In this document: positions 23,653-35,954 of the stretch, one piece after another
How the letters are laid out: each line of letters starts with the position of its first letter
Numbering within the stretch: position 1 is the first letter of the stretch
Assembly (NCBI GenBank): GCA_040954595.2
Contig: CM082580.2
Span: forward strand, 7,874,001 to 7,938,000
DNA from: Balanoglossus misakiensis
Lineage: Eukaryota; Hemichordata
Reading direction: 5' to 3'
DNA: 64,000 nt
Notes under the pieces: generated by a model
What the model saw: the letters and a program-made list of their open reading frames with translations, nothing else
What the model was told of the DNA's origin: nothing
The model's database searches: none
Program-made: the position numbers and the translations under genes

Positions 23653-26600
23653 CTAGTGGTTTCCACCAAGTTCTTTATGGAGATATTGCATCCAGTCTGC
23701 TAAGCTGGGATTAGACCCTGGTGGCTAAAAAAGAAAATGAAAAGATAATTACTTCAGATGAAAATGCATTGTTCAAATATCGGCATTGTTACATGTAAAC
23801 ATGGAGGCCATACATTCAAAGCCGTGCAAAATCCCTGGAGTTTTGGTGTGCGATTTTACATCAACAACCCCCCTTTGGGTAACTTATCTCTCCCATTTTG
23901 ACACCTGTTTTATTCTAAACATGGTTTGTCACCTTCAGCGATTCTAGCGAAGCATCCTTTCCTATCCCAGTCACATTTTTCAGCGTTACACTGCCCATGG
24001 TAGGATAGCCTCTATCAATGGCAAGGGTGCACACAATGTGGCCATCATCTGCCAACATCAGCCGAACGATATTTTCATCGTCAATCCAATCGATGGCATA
24101 TCTGGTGAGACAGAGTAACTCATCATTAATTTCAAAGCTTGATTGATGAGTACATGATACCAGTAGTAACCAAGGAAACAGTTGTGTGACTTTGGCTCCT
24201 TATATTCTAAGCTTTTCAGTGGTTTTTCACTAACTTCCAGGATTACACTGTGCTGTGCTTGGTTTTTACATCACTCTCCTTAATTTTGCAGTGTAAAAAA
24301 ATTCATCAACATTTTATTCATCTGCCAGTGAATATTATTCCTTGTATCATGGATGACCTGATGCTTACTTTTGTCTTAGTTCCTCTATTTCTCCAAGAAT
24401 GGGTGCATGGCAATCGTAACGCTTCATTATTTCATTCAGCACGAAACAGACATCATTAGTCTCTTTAGCAAGCTGGACTACATCCTCAATCAACAAAGTG
24501 TCAATGTTAACCTAAGAAAGAAAATAATAATAAAGTATTTACAGTTGCTATTGGAAACATACTGGTAGTACTATCTGACCTATAATTGAAAATTCCCCCA
24601 AAAACATCCACGCAAGAAAAAAAATCATCTCTCAATTTCTTAGACGAGACAAGAAAGGACAAATGAACAAAATCACCTTAACATCATCAATGACAAGGTT
24701 GCTGTTTGGCCCATCTCTGTAGAAGATCTGAACCAGTAATGTGCTACAGCTCTTTGTCAGGGGCAAAATTTCCAAGGAAACACATTTTCCTTCTATCTTG
24801 GGATTTGTAATTCTTCCGGAAAAACTGAGCAGATTGTAAATTCCCTCACACCTGTAACATTAGCAGACAAGTAGATGGACAGTTCAGCAAAATGTTTCCT
24901 AGGCAATTTTTGACTACCCTGAAAATTAACATAATGCCGGAAAAGATGAGACAGGTGATATTATTGGCCAAGAGCTTTTGAGACGGGTGATATTATTGGC
25001 CACAAGTCCTTGAGACGGGTGATATTATTGGCCACCAGCCTTTACTACATCGCTTCTCCAATTCAATGGATATCTTTACCATTTTATTGTCTCTGAAATC
25101 TCCTCACGTTTTCCCTGTTTTTCTTGCTGTACTTTCTTCAATGCTAGCCTGGCATCTTCCACTCTCTGCTTGATAGCCTCGTTCTCCGATTTCAGATTCT
25201 CGATTTGTACTTTGAGGCTAGTCATGGCGCTTTCACACTGTGATATAGCCTGATTGGCTGCATCAAGCTGTTTTCTCTGAAATCAAATAAAAATCCATAT
25301 TCTCAAAATAGGAAAGAAACAAGCATGACACATGTATACTGTTCTGTGAAGATTTACAAAAAAGATTTAAAAGTCATAAAAAAGGACAAATTACTTTTGT
25401 CCCTTTAATTCAATGTACACACCTGGGTTTCAACTGCCACGTCAATATTTTCTGGTGATATTCCACTGTTCTTGTTGTCGCCATAAATTTGTTCATACTT
25501 CGCTTTGAGCTCTTGAAATCTGGCTTTCTGTAAAAACATTGTTTTAAAAAAAAAAAAAGTACAATGAATTTTAGTTATCGTCTACCTTTAAATGATGGCC
25601 TTTTGGAAAACTATCAAATATAAACAATAATGTATGGAAAGACACTTGGGAAGCAGTCCAAACACTTGCATTTAAAAATTTGGAAACATGAGGTTGACAA
25701 AATTTTTTTTTCCAATGCTGACAATCATCCAGACTGTTCTGGTCACACAGTCAACATTTTACCTTTTCCTTAATCTGTACTAACTTCTCTTCTAACTGTG
25801 CCAGTCTTTCTTCCAGCTGTTCTTGAGCTGTGATGAATAAAAACAAAATATTCAGACAGTAGAAATGGATCTGGGTGGTACACTTGCAGGCAATTTATGC
25901 TTCACAGGTGCTTTGTCAAATTCAATCTGTCTTCATATCATGGCCTACCTAACTGTGCAGTTTCAGGTAGTTCTTCCAACTCTTCAGTTGTGGTGGTGAT
26001 GCTATCTTTAACACCTTCAAATTTACTCTTATTGGTTTTGATTTCTTGATCTGCAACAAAGAAGAAAATTGGACATGATCAGTTTGTTATATGCAAATAT
26101 GCACATAAATTATGCCTGCTGGCTAGTAAATCTTATAGGGTTGATCTGATATCACATCCCCTCCCCCAAATGAAAATGAACCCGTCAAGCCCACATATTA
26201 GGAATGTTTGCAACACTTACCTATTGCTGTTGGAGATGGCCAGTCATTCTCTTTGGTGTTCGATTCAATCACATCCCAAAATTTTGCTTTACTCTGCAGT
26301 TGTTTGAATCTGATATTCAGTTTGCGAAATTCACTCTGTCAGAATAAAAAAGTTTTGACATCGTGAGTAAAACTTTGCCTCTCATTCCAGTTTGTTGATA
26401 TTTGGTTTGACTTTAAGGTTTCTGTTGATAATAGCAAACCCTTATGTCTTACCTTTGATTGTAACAGCTCTGTCTTCAAAATGACATCATCTGGAGACAA
26501 GCAAGCTTTGCTTTCCAACAGAACAGACTTCTCTTTATTCAGCTCCTCCAAGACTCTGTGTACCCAAAATACAGATCCATGGAAGGTATGTGTTTGTATG

Positions 26601-26926
26601 CAGACTCGAAGGGACTGATTTGTTGGGATGCAACCTTATTTACTGGCTGAATCAAGCGATCATTCGATGCCATCATCAGTGTGATTCCTGCATGCGCCTG
26701 TGAATGTCATCACTCAGATCAGTGTCAACATTACAATGAAAGCTGGGATAACGATCGGACAAAAACAAGCCTTTATACAATTCACTGTTGATCATTGATG
26801 TGTCACTCCAATCTATAACACGCCGTCCATTAAAACATTCGACTCCAAAGATCATCAGATTTTGTTACTGCAGTGACAAACATACCTTTGTTTTTCTTCA
26901 AGACCGTCGGTGCAGAAGTCAGCCAT
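23653..26926 (-). CDS. Coiled-coil protein with possible KNL1-like RWD C-terminus
   Basis: Predicted 428 residues from eleven exons, in coding order: 26926-26886, 26555-26453, 26335-26221, 26050-25949, 25827-25763, 25527-25423, 25276-25080, 24851-24677, 24511-24369, 24101-23933, 23724-23653. Phases close exactly. Residues about 105-215 are strongly heptad-like coiled coil rich in Glu, Lys and Gln. The last 210 residues look globular, starting with a Trp-Cys-Glu-Gly-Ile-Tyr segment, then alternating beta and helix with LGEIEELRQKY and GYPTMGSVTL. The order of elements resembles the tandem RWD end of the kinetochore scaffold KNL1 (helix with LGEEIEYL, then a strand and a YPSVPLPS turn). This is pattern resemblance only; other RWD kinetochore proteins remain possible. 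It lies tandem to, and downstream of, the HOP2 gene. Confidence 0.75.
24948..25043. repeat. 32-base minisatellite, three copies
   Basis: Three consecutive units begin at 24948, 24980 and 25012, each with the core GGTGATATTATTGGCCA and a few substitutions. It lies in the seventh intron of the coiled-coil gene. Confidence 0.9.
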
Positions 26927-27440
26927 TTTCAAAATACCCGCCCGGACTCTCCAAGTTGCTGGATTTTCATTATTAACCCCTTAAGCCAGTGAATTTAAAA
27001 CGGTGGCGCTATTTACTGGTGCCACAGTACATATTGGGGCATGGACAAACTTGCGAATATCATTTGATAGCAAAGAATGTCAGGGAACAAAAACTGAGAC
27101 AGAAACAATAATGAAAGATCTGTTTACTAGTACTTTTAATGAGAAAAAGACAACTGCAACTTTGAAGAGAAAAAAAACACTTCAAACTTCCCAACAAACT
27201 GACAATTTCTTGTCAGTGTGAATTGTTACGCAGACACAAGACTTCCCAGAATATTTTATATAAAACGTCACAGTAAAGCTGTTTCCTAGATGAATTATAT
27301 TCTACCTATAAAAAGAATACTTTTCCCCAGGGTGACTGACTATATTAACATTAATATAAAACTGATCTAAGTAAATTGGCACAAATCCAGGAAGTCCTTC
27401 CATGGGAAGAAGCTATCAAAGGGATTCCTGTTCTGACATT
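26927..27440. other. Short spacer between two minus-strand genes
   Basis: 514 bases between the HOP2 stop codon and the coiled-coil gene's start codon. It must hold the 3' end of one and the promoter of the other. An open frame at 27003-27221 on the plus strand has no recognisable features. Confidence 0.5.
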
Positions 27441-29611
27441 CTAAACGTCTGGTGGCTTCACGTTGTATTCTTCATCTGTTTCAATGCCAATGTCCTCCTG
27501 TTATAGATATTAAAAAAATACAATGTACTTTATACAAGTCACAGACATGATGTGAACTTACGGATGAACTTAAGGGACATAACTTAGGGAAGCTCATTCT
27601 TTTTGCGAAATGTCATTTCATCTTAAGCTTGCTCTTTCGACCTCGCTATTAATGTTCAACACCAATCCCCTGTCGATACCATATTTGCATGAACTGGTGT
27701 GACTTTTATCCATCTGGAATCAACAGTGTGTCATCGCTATGTAGATAATTGAACTCAGAGGTTCGGAATGTAAGCGTGCAAGTACAATACTTACAAATAA
27801 CATTTTCTTGGTCTTTGGGTAACCCTCTAGAATTGCATTTGTGATGTCAGTTGCCTGGAGAAGAAATATAGAATATACAAAATTAATGGAAACATATAAT
27901 TTTGGAGAGTGGTTTCATGATTACTTCTGAAACACATGATTAATCACAGTCAGTTCTGTCTTTAGCAAAATCCATCCCTTAATCAAACCTGTTGGTTTTG
28001 AAACGTTGACAAATAACATTCACAGTATATTACTTACCATTCTTTTACGCTTCCGCCATTCTTTGACGTATATTTTGTGATCTTTGTAAATTTTATCTTT
28101 CTCTTCCGGAGACACGTGGTTATCGGCTGACTTCAATTTTGTAATCCTCTCTTGAAACTGTTTGCACTGAAGTAAAAGAGTAAAATACCAGAGTAGAATA
28201 GACAATATCATATGTAGCATCAATCGATTCAGCTGTTCTAAACTGCATACTAACCACTTTCTAACCACTGATCTGAACACAAACTCAAAATAAACTCACA
28301 ATCCCTCAAAGTCGGGCTATGCTTACCTCCTTCGAAACCTGTGCAAGCTTAGTTTTTGCATCTTCTGTTGTCATGGCACTGTTCAAGGCTTGCAGCTCTG
28401 AAAAGGATGGCAGTCCAGTTCACATTAATTAGTTATAGTATAGGGTGGGGTTGGATATGCATGCAAGGCAATGCAAATGAAAAGATCTAAACTTGTCTCA
28501 ATTATCGCCAAGACTACCAAACACTCACTGAAGCTGTTGCCTAGTCTTGTTGGATTGTAAAAGAACTTCATGCATAGAGATATCAAAATGCTATGCTTAA
28601 CAAATTTATATCACTATGTATCATATGGTCTCTGCAACAATTTTATGTTTTTGTGTACTGCTGTGCACGTACTTACCGCTTTCATATTTCTTGCACTCCG
28701 ACTGTGACTGTTGAAGTTTCTCATTCAGCTGTCTGATCTTGTCTTCCATGCATTTCAGTTCCTTTTCATCAACACTTGGAAACTGGCTCTGTAAGAAATG
28801 AATTACAGGAAATTAGACAATGGCAAATGAACCACAATAAAATATGTCTGAACAGACATCAGCATGAGAATTTTTGTTAAATACATGTACAGTACAAGCA
28901 ACAATCTCACCTGATCTGCAGCATACACCTTTTGTTTACCATACACTTTCTCCTTTATTTTCCGTTCTTTTGCCAGATCTTCTAAAACTCGAACAACAGC
29001 CTGTCAATACAACCACGCATACAAATGTTCCAGTGAGTTTTAAAGAATCACTTCGGTAATTATGAAAGTGTGCCATCATCTTGCTTGAGACACACTTCTA
29101 CTGTTAATTTTTTTTCAAGTGCACAAGATTCTAAGCAAGTGTTTTGCTCACCGTTTTCCCATATTCTTTATGGAGGTTACTGAAAATATCCACAGCACTG
29201 TATGGTCTGTTCTGTGTGTTCAAATAATTCAAAACTGCCTTTGCAGCTGAAACCGAACAAGTTAGAGTGTTAAGAATAAAAAGGTCCTCCCGCCATGAAT
29301 GAATGAATGAATGAATGAATGAATGAATGAATGAATGAATGAATGAATGAATGAATGAAAATTAATTTTGATATGTGTGTTCAGAATGTTACTGTTTCAC
29401 ACTCTTACCACAATGAACTGAGTAAACATATAAAACTAATCTGTCGAGTGTCGTCGTCGCGTCGGTTAGCATGGCAACGACACATAGCCACAGACGCACA
29501 ACCATCGCACAGTGTACAAATAACCGTGACATCATGCAGTGGCTCAGTGAGTGTCACGTCGTCACCTATGTACATGTACAGCTTACCTCCAGTGTCCTTC
29601 GATTTGCTCAT
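27441..29611 (-). CDS. PSMC3IP: Homologous-pairing protein 2
   Basis: Predicted 212 residues from eight exons, in coding order: 29611-29587, 29246-29152, 29000-28911, 28788-28677, 28397-28327, 28166-28038, 27854-27795, 27497-27441; human HOP2 has 217. With MND1 it stimulates RAD51/DMC1 strand invasion in meiosis and alternative telomere pairing. The start MSKSKDTG leads to a winged-helix domain with NRPYSAVDIFSNLH and KIKEKVYGKQKVYAADQ. A leucine-zipper coiled coil (about 80-150) and the basic WRKRKRM motif follow, and the end is GIETDEEYNVKPPDV, all characteristic of the family. An (ATGA)n microsatellite occupies the first intron. It is divergent from SMARCAL1 with 472 bases between starts. 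Confidence 0.97.
29295..29359 (+). repeat. (ATGA)n microsatellite
   Basis: About 16 tandem four-base units in the first intron of HOP2. Confidence 0.95.
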
Positions 29612-30083
29612 TATTTCCCCGGATTTTTCGATCACAATTACGATTCTCGCAATATTTCACGGAGCCCCGTGATTCACTGTTTACATCAGACACCAGCCAT
29701 CTTGAAACTCCCCGCCATTTGAAGATTGACATAAGAGGTGAATCTTGATTGGTCAGTATAATTGACTGTCTAAGTGTTGCCGCCTCCGATTGGCCAAAAT
29801 TGTTCTACCCACAATACATTCATCACACATTTCATCATCGGCAACCAGATGCAGAAACTTCCGGATTCATCATCAAATCCATGATATGGTATGTCATGAT
29901 CACACTTGTGTATGTTTTGTAGTTTTCCTACAGAGTGCGACAAGATCCTTGGCTTTCTAGAGAATCGATTGGGTGATTTTGCCATTCTTCATTGATAAGT
30001 TGCTACGGAAACTGGGTGACCGTGTCGTGTGCTGACAGTTGAGTTTCAGTCAGTAATATTACATGTAGACATCAATCATAATC
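29612..30083. promoter_or_regulatory. Divergent promoter: PSMC3IP and SMARCAL1
   Basis: 472 bases between the two start codons. Inverted CCAAT boxes (ATTGG) lie at 29748 and 29789. Two YY1-like elements, GCCATCTTG at 29696 and CGCCATTTG near 29713, lie close to the HOP2 side. No TATA box is apparent. This arrangement is typical of CCAAT-driven bidirectional promoters. Confidence 0.6.
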
Positions 30084-33000
30084 ATGTCGACGCTGACGAA
30101 GGAACAACTTCAAAGGATCGAAGAAAACAAGAAGAGGGCGTTGGCAAAGCGTGCCGAAAAGTTATCCCAACAACAAACAGGACTTGGAGGTGCAAATAAT
30201 AATCCAAAAAGTGCGCAACCAAGGCCACAGACAAACCCTGTTGGACACGGACAAGGTCAAAGGGTGACACAAGGTCAAACAGGTCATTTGAGGACACAAC
30301 CTGGAAGCCCACTGCAGAGCAAAAGTAAACAATTGATTCAAGGTACAGTTGGCCAATTTTCAAAGAACCCTTGTGCACAGCCCCCAGATCCAAATAAACA
30401 AAGTATTAAAGCACCACATAGGTTTGGAGTATCTTCCCAGTTTTCCAAACCTAACAGTGACCGGCCGGTGAATGTTTCTCTACCAACATCAAACTCTGAC
30501 GACAGGAGATTTACTCAAAGAATCCAACAGAATGCAACTGAGCCTGTGAGTGTGGCAAAAACCGACAGTGTGAATCCAGGTGCCACCCCAACTGGTGTGG
30601 TCAGTGTGAAGAGCTTCTATTCATCAAGCAAAACCAGTGGGGCGGGTAGTTTTCAATCCAAGTCAACTCTACAAAATAAATGGACAAGCAACAAAGCAGC
30701 AAGGGATGGCCAATCGTCGCACCGTAAAATTCCACAAGTGGGAGGATCCCCACCATCAAAATTAGCACCACTCTTTGGAGGTGCGAAAACCATCAAAGGA
30801 GAGTGTGAACTGATCTCCAGAGACAGATTTGTTGTCAATGTTGGATTTGATTCTCAACTTGTGGATGCTTTCAAATCAATAGAAAGCAGGAGTTATGGTA
30901 AGCTGAATCTATAAGACAGATAGATTTATAGTTGAATCTCCATAGATATTTTCATCTCGTTTCTGTACATGTACTGTTTGGAATAAGCAATATACCAGTA
31001 CATTGTGTTTGGAAAAGGTAGCATTTATCAACCAGTACCTTTTGGGCTGTGTTACCTGACAAATAAGTATTGTTTAATTTACAGATGCCAGTACCAAGAA
31101 ATGGACCTTTGTCTTGAAGGATTACAGCAAACTGAGTATGTTAAAATGGTTGACTTATTCTTTTGAACTAGACTGTAACATTTGATTGGTTGCTCATTAA
31201 GACAACTGCATTTAATGTGAATTAAATTCTAATGCAAAACTATGAGTGCCAAGAAAAATGATAAGAATTATATGAGATTTTCAACAGAGATATGTTTTTT
31301 TTCCATTTTTTAGTGGAAACTGTGAAGGCACTGTCAGTTCAAATTGATCCACTGCCATCCACAGTACTGAGGGCATTTCGTGCTCAGTTGAAAGGAGAGG
31401 TTGTATCCAGAGAGATACCGGAACATAACTTGAACAATGTTGACAGCAAACTAGTGGATGCCTTGATGCCATTCCAAAGAGAGGGAGTCAAGTAAGTCTG
31501 TCGTTCACGTTCAACATGTTCAAGCTTCAATGCGCAGTACAAAAAATAATCATACAGCCTGCAGTGGCAGTGTTATGCATTATTGCATGTCCTTCCCTGT
31601 TATGATGATACTCCACCATGATTATTATTTTTTTCTTCAGTTTTGTGATCTCCCGTCACGGCCGGACCTTGCTTGCCGATGACATGGGTCTGGGTAAAAC
31701 CATCCAGTCCATATGCGTTGCGTGTTATTACAGAACAGAGTGGCCACTGCTGGTCGTCGTGCCGTCGTCAGTCAAGCTAACATGGGCAGAGGTGAGCATC
31801 TTGAGTTTTCTAGCTGTCAGTGCGAGAAAAAGCCATGGATTTTGAGAATTTTTTCAATGCTTTTTCCACGTATCATTTCGTTTCTTATCTCCCAATAGCA
31901 TGTTAAAATGCTCATTCTACATGCTCTCAAAACTAGAACTTCCTGTAGTTATGGTTTCACCAACATTTACTTTTCCATTTCTCTTCTATAAAGGCTTTCA
32001 GACGATGGGTACCGTCGCTAGATCCCCAGAGGATCAACGTCGTCATGACTGGAAAGGACAGTGTCACGTCCGGCCTCGTCAACATCATCAGTTACGACAT
32101 GATGACCAGAAAGTCCGCGGAACTGAAGTCGAAGAAATTCCAAGTTGTCATCATGGATGAGTCGCACTCCCTGAAGAATTTTAAGACCGCCAGAACAAAA
32201 GCTGCCATGCCAGTCTTGAAGGTATAATATTGCATGTGCAAGTATATCTTTGCAGAATCACGACGTTTAGTACAACAATCTCCTTGTACATATAGTTCAT
32301 TCCACAACTACTTCTATATGCCAGTATAATAAAGTGACCCCATCACTTAAGGAGACTAATTGGAAACAATCATCAAATCAATTTTCATTATTTTGTCCAC
32401 ACACAGGCTGCCCCGAGAGTGCTTTTGTTATCAGGAACACCAGCTTTGTCCAGACCGTCTGAGTTGTACACACAGGTAGCAGCCGTGGATCCCAAACTGT
32501 TCCCATCCTTCCATGAATTTGGTGTCAGGTACTGTGCCGGACATCAGGTAAGCACAGGGTGACCATTATGGAGAGAATATTATGCATAATTTAACACTTT
32601 CGAGAAGGAAATAACAATTTGACTGTGATTAGCTTGGACCATGAGAATCATCTCTGACTTTTCTCCCTGTTTTCTTTAGAATCCCTGGGGCTGGGACTAT
32701 TCAGGTTCATCTCACATGACAGAACTGCAGCTATTGCTTGAAGAGAGGATTATGCTGAGAAGGCTGAAGAAGAATGTCTTGAAGCAGTTGCCAAGTAAAA
32801 CAAGGCAAATGGTGAGCTGGTGTGGCTTTGGCAGTTTCTGTATTGTCTTTGAACCAATTTTGATTGTGTAAGTACAACCTAGAAAAGTTGATTTCGTTTG
32901 ACTGTATAAATTAATATTCTATGATATTTTGCCTCACTGTGATTGGACAGATTGCAATGGACCCAGGTGTTGTCAAGACCAACAGCCAATCACTGAAAGC

Positions 33001-35029
33001 GGCTGCTAAACAGATGGTCTCAGCTGGAAAGAATGTAAGTCAACCAGAGCAACTACTCATCACATATTTGGTTTAGTAGCTGACATCTTGTTCAATCAAC
33101 TGAGCATTAAGATTTTTACTGTACGTTTCTATGATCGTACGTGTGCCATGAGGTAACATCCCTGGTTGTTCTTTGTACATTTCAGAAAAAAGAACAGCGT
33201 GGAGCTTTGCTGCAGTATTTCAGTGAATCGGGAAGTGCCAAAATTCCAGCAGTCAGGTAGGAACCTGCCCTGCAGTTATAATGCTGGCTGGCTGGTCTAT
33301 ATTGATGTATTACACTGTTTTCTTACATCAACTAAAACAATCAAGATATTACATTTTGTACTACACATCAAGTTTACTGATGTCTACTGTATTTTCTTTT
33401 ATAGTGGCTATATATTTGATTTGCTGGATAGCGGACATAAATTCCTCATCTTTGCTCATCATCAGACCATGCTGGACTCACTCAGCCAATCCCTGTCTGA
33501 CAAGGTCAGTGGCAGATTTGTAATTTTATTTTACTTTGCCACCATTTGTATCAAGATTATTACAGAGATTATAACTGAATGGATAAAGGCTGCTGCAAAG
33601 GTTGGAGAGGTCAGTTTTGATAAAATACTCTAACAATATAACTTTTATTCCTGTTGTTGTTTTGATGTTGCAGGGTCACAACTACATCCGTATTGATGGC
33701 ACCACTTCGTCGGAGAAACGCAAACAGCTGTGTGACAGATTTCAGAGTGACGACAACTGTCATGTGGCGCTTCTGTCCATCACGGCTGCCAGCACTGGTC
33801 TGACGTTGCATGCCGCATCCCTGGTGGTGTTTGCTGAGCTCTTTTGGAACCCAGGGGTAAGTTGTGATCATCACAATTCAACTTGCATTCAGTCAGACTT
33901 TAACTTCATCAAAGGGCTGAGCTGTCGTCTTTGTGTCTATTTTGACTATAAAACTATTAATGAGCCCTTGTGTCTTCTAGTATCTGGAACGGTATTCATC
34001 AACTCGAGCTATATATGTATAACCAGAATTGTAGGTGAACATTGGAAAAGCCAACTACAAACAGTAACAATGCATGTTACACATAATACTACATATACAT
34101 GTACACTCTCTCTCTTGTGCAGGTATTGGTCCAAGCAGAAGACCGGGTTTACAGAATTGGTCAGAAAAACTGTGTCAACATTCACTATCTGGTTGCCAAG
34201 GGAACAGCAGATGACTACATATGGTGAGTGCATCACAGATGGGGAATTGTGAATAAACATGTTTGCATATCTAATTTTTTTGTGGACTGGTGTCCTTAAC
34301 ATTGCCACTGTTGAACTAGTTAACTTTTTCATTATGGGACTGGTGTACATATTACTTCTTCAGGCCCCTGGTGCAAGAGAAACTAAACGTTCTAAGCAAG
34401 GCTGGCCTCACCAAGGATGACTTCTCAAAAGCAGACACCAAATCACTGAAGGTAATGATCTGGCTGTTTGAATTCAGTGTAGAATCTCAATGAAATATAA
34501 TGAAATATACTGTTTTGCAATCAAACACTTGTTGTAAGGGTGTTAGACTATAATCAGTTGACTCGATTAACTTTTGATGATGAGTAAACATTTTATTATG
34601 CTGTAATATTGCACTGGCTGATGTTTTTTCTTTCCTTAATCATCACAGGACCCAAAACAGAAGAGCATCCTGAACTTCTTTGAAGAATCTTTCATGGAGG
34701 AAGTCGGAGATGAAGAACTGCAGGAAATAGCTGCACTAGAAGCTGCGGTTTGTGCTGAGGATAGTGCTGAAGCTGACAGCGGAACCGATCAAACTGTACG
34801 GGACGAGCCACCGGCAGGTGTTGGGAGGGAGAGAGGGGTGCAGGATGGAGGGGAGGAGGGAGACACGCGGGGGAGTGCAGAAACTACTGTGGGCCTGCAG
34901 AGAAATAAAAAAGTGCCAATGAGGAAACAAGCATCGCTGTTTCAGGTGACCGGGGCTGCGTCCACTGGTCGGGAGGACGATAGCAGTCAGGACGAAGAAC
35001 CCGTCATTAAGAGAGTGAGGAGGAGGTAG
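30084..35029 (+). CDS. SMARCAL1: SMARCAL1 annealing helicase, single HARP domain
   Basis: Predicted 900 residues from fourteen exons: 30084-30897, 31085-31135, 31314-31491, 31641-31791, 31994-32221, 32407-32547, 32680-32811, 32951-33034, 33186-33256, 33405-33504, 33674-33856, 34123-34223, 34364-34451, 34649-35029; phases close. It remodels stalled replication forks and reanneals RPA-coated DNA. The N-terminus ([20 protein letters not shown]) matches the RPA2-binding helix of human SMARCAL1. A Ser/Gln-rich linker follows, then one HARP domain (about 230-310), where vertebrates have two. The SNF2 core has Walker A DDMGLGKT, the box [15 protein letters not shown], and motif [13 protein letters not shown], with Tyr where human has His. 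After the core, residues 778-785 read QKSILNFF, a canonical PCNA-interacting (PIP) motif, followed by an acidic, basic-ended tail. Confidence 0.97.
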
Positions 35030-35954
35030 CAAACAGACATGCTCTTATGGTTTCATTGTCGTCTGAGATTTCAAAATGTTATATTTCCACTGATTAGAAG
35101 AGTGACTTTTGTGTGAGTAAAGTCGTTCTTCTGTAAATTATAGAGAATACATTATTCTAAAGACAAGATGGAGCAGGGTCTGGCCAGCGAGACTACATAC
35201 GAGAGTATATTTACAGCCGTTTGCAAGCAAACATTTCCTGCATTTACTATTTTGTATGAATAACAAATCACACAAAAAGGGTCAGAGGAAAGTGGTCTGT
35301 CCGTTCATGTTCAACTTGTCAACTTCTTACTCGTTGATGATATTGTTGCTAATATTAAATCAGTTTAGCAAAACACTGCCACTGTTATTCATGGCTTTGA
35401 AAATATTTAATCAAATGAAGTCACCCCTCACTAGTCACACAAGTTATTTTTTAGTTTTATTTCTTCATACATGATGGTTAACAAATTCCATTACATACCA
35501 GTAAATTACAATGTTCAATATACCGGGCTCATATGCAGGTTTACAAGTATTTTGATGTTTTTGTACAGGGGAAGTCTTTGTGACAGGTAAATACGTCAAT
35601 TTGTAGAACTGAGGTCTTAATAATTTGTATAGTAAAAAATATAGTATTTGTGTTGTAAAGGATTGTCCAATACTGAAATTTACACTGCACAGGAGGATAC
35701 ATCAAGACAACCTGCCTAAATCATCATGACATTAGCAATATCATCCTCTAAGATTTCAGCTGATAGGTCTGGAAGAAGATGTACTGATTCAGTACATCTA
35801 CATGGACATCGAGAGTGGCTTTCCTGTGAGAAACAATTCTCTTATCTTTCACCGACACTGGTGACTGGAGCAAAATGTGACTTCCATCTGGTTTTGTTCT
35901 GGTCATGTCCGATGAAACTGAACGATTATCTTTGGGTTGCACAATTGACAGGGT
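35030..35954. other. Convergent 3' region of SMARCAL1 and ZNF622
   Basis: AT-rich sequence with no coding support; it holds the 3' UTRs of both genes. Confidence 0.5.

Noticed and set aside
16081-29611. Three consecutive minus-strand genes considered as an operon
   Set aside because: Spacers hold a tRNA gene or over 500 bases, each gene has its own promoter-sized gap, and no trans-splice acceptor pattern is evident.
33166-33633. 155-codon plus-strand frame inside SMARCAL1
   Set aside because: It reads through introns and two exons; the in-phase exon model with family similarity explains the region.
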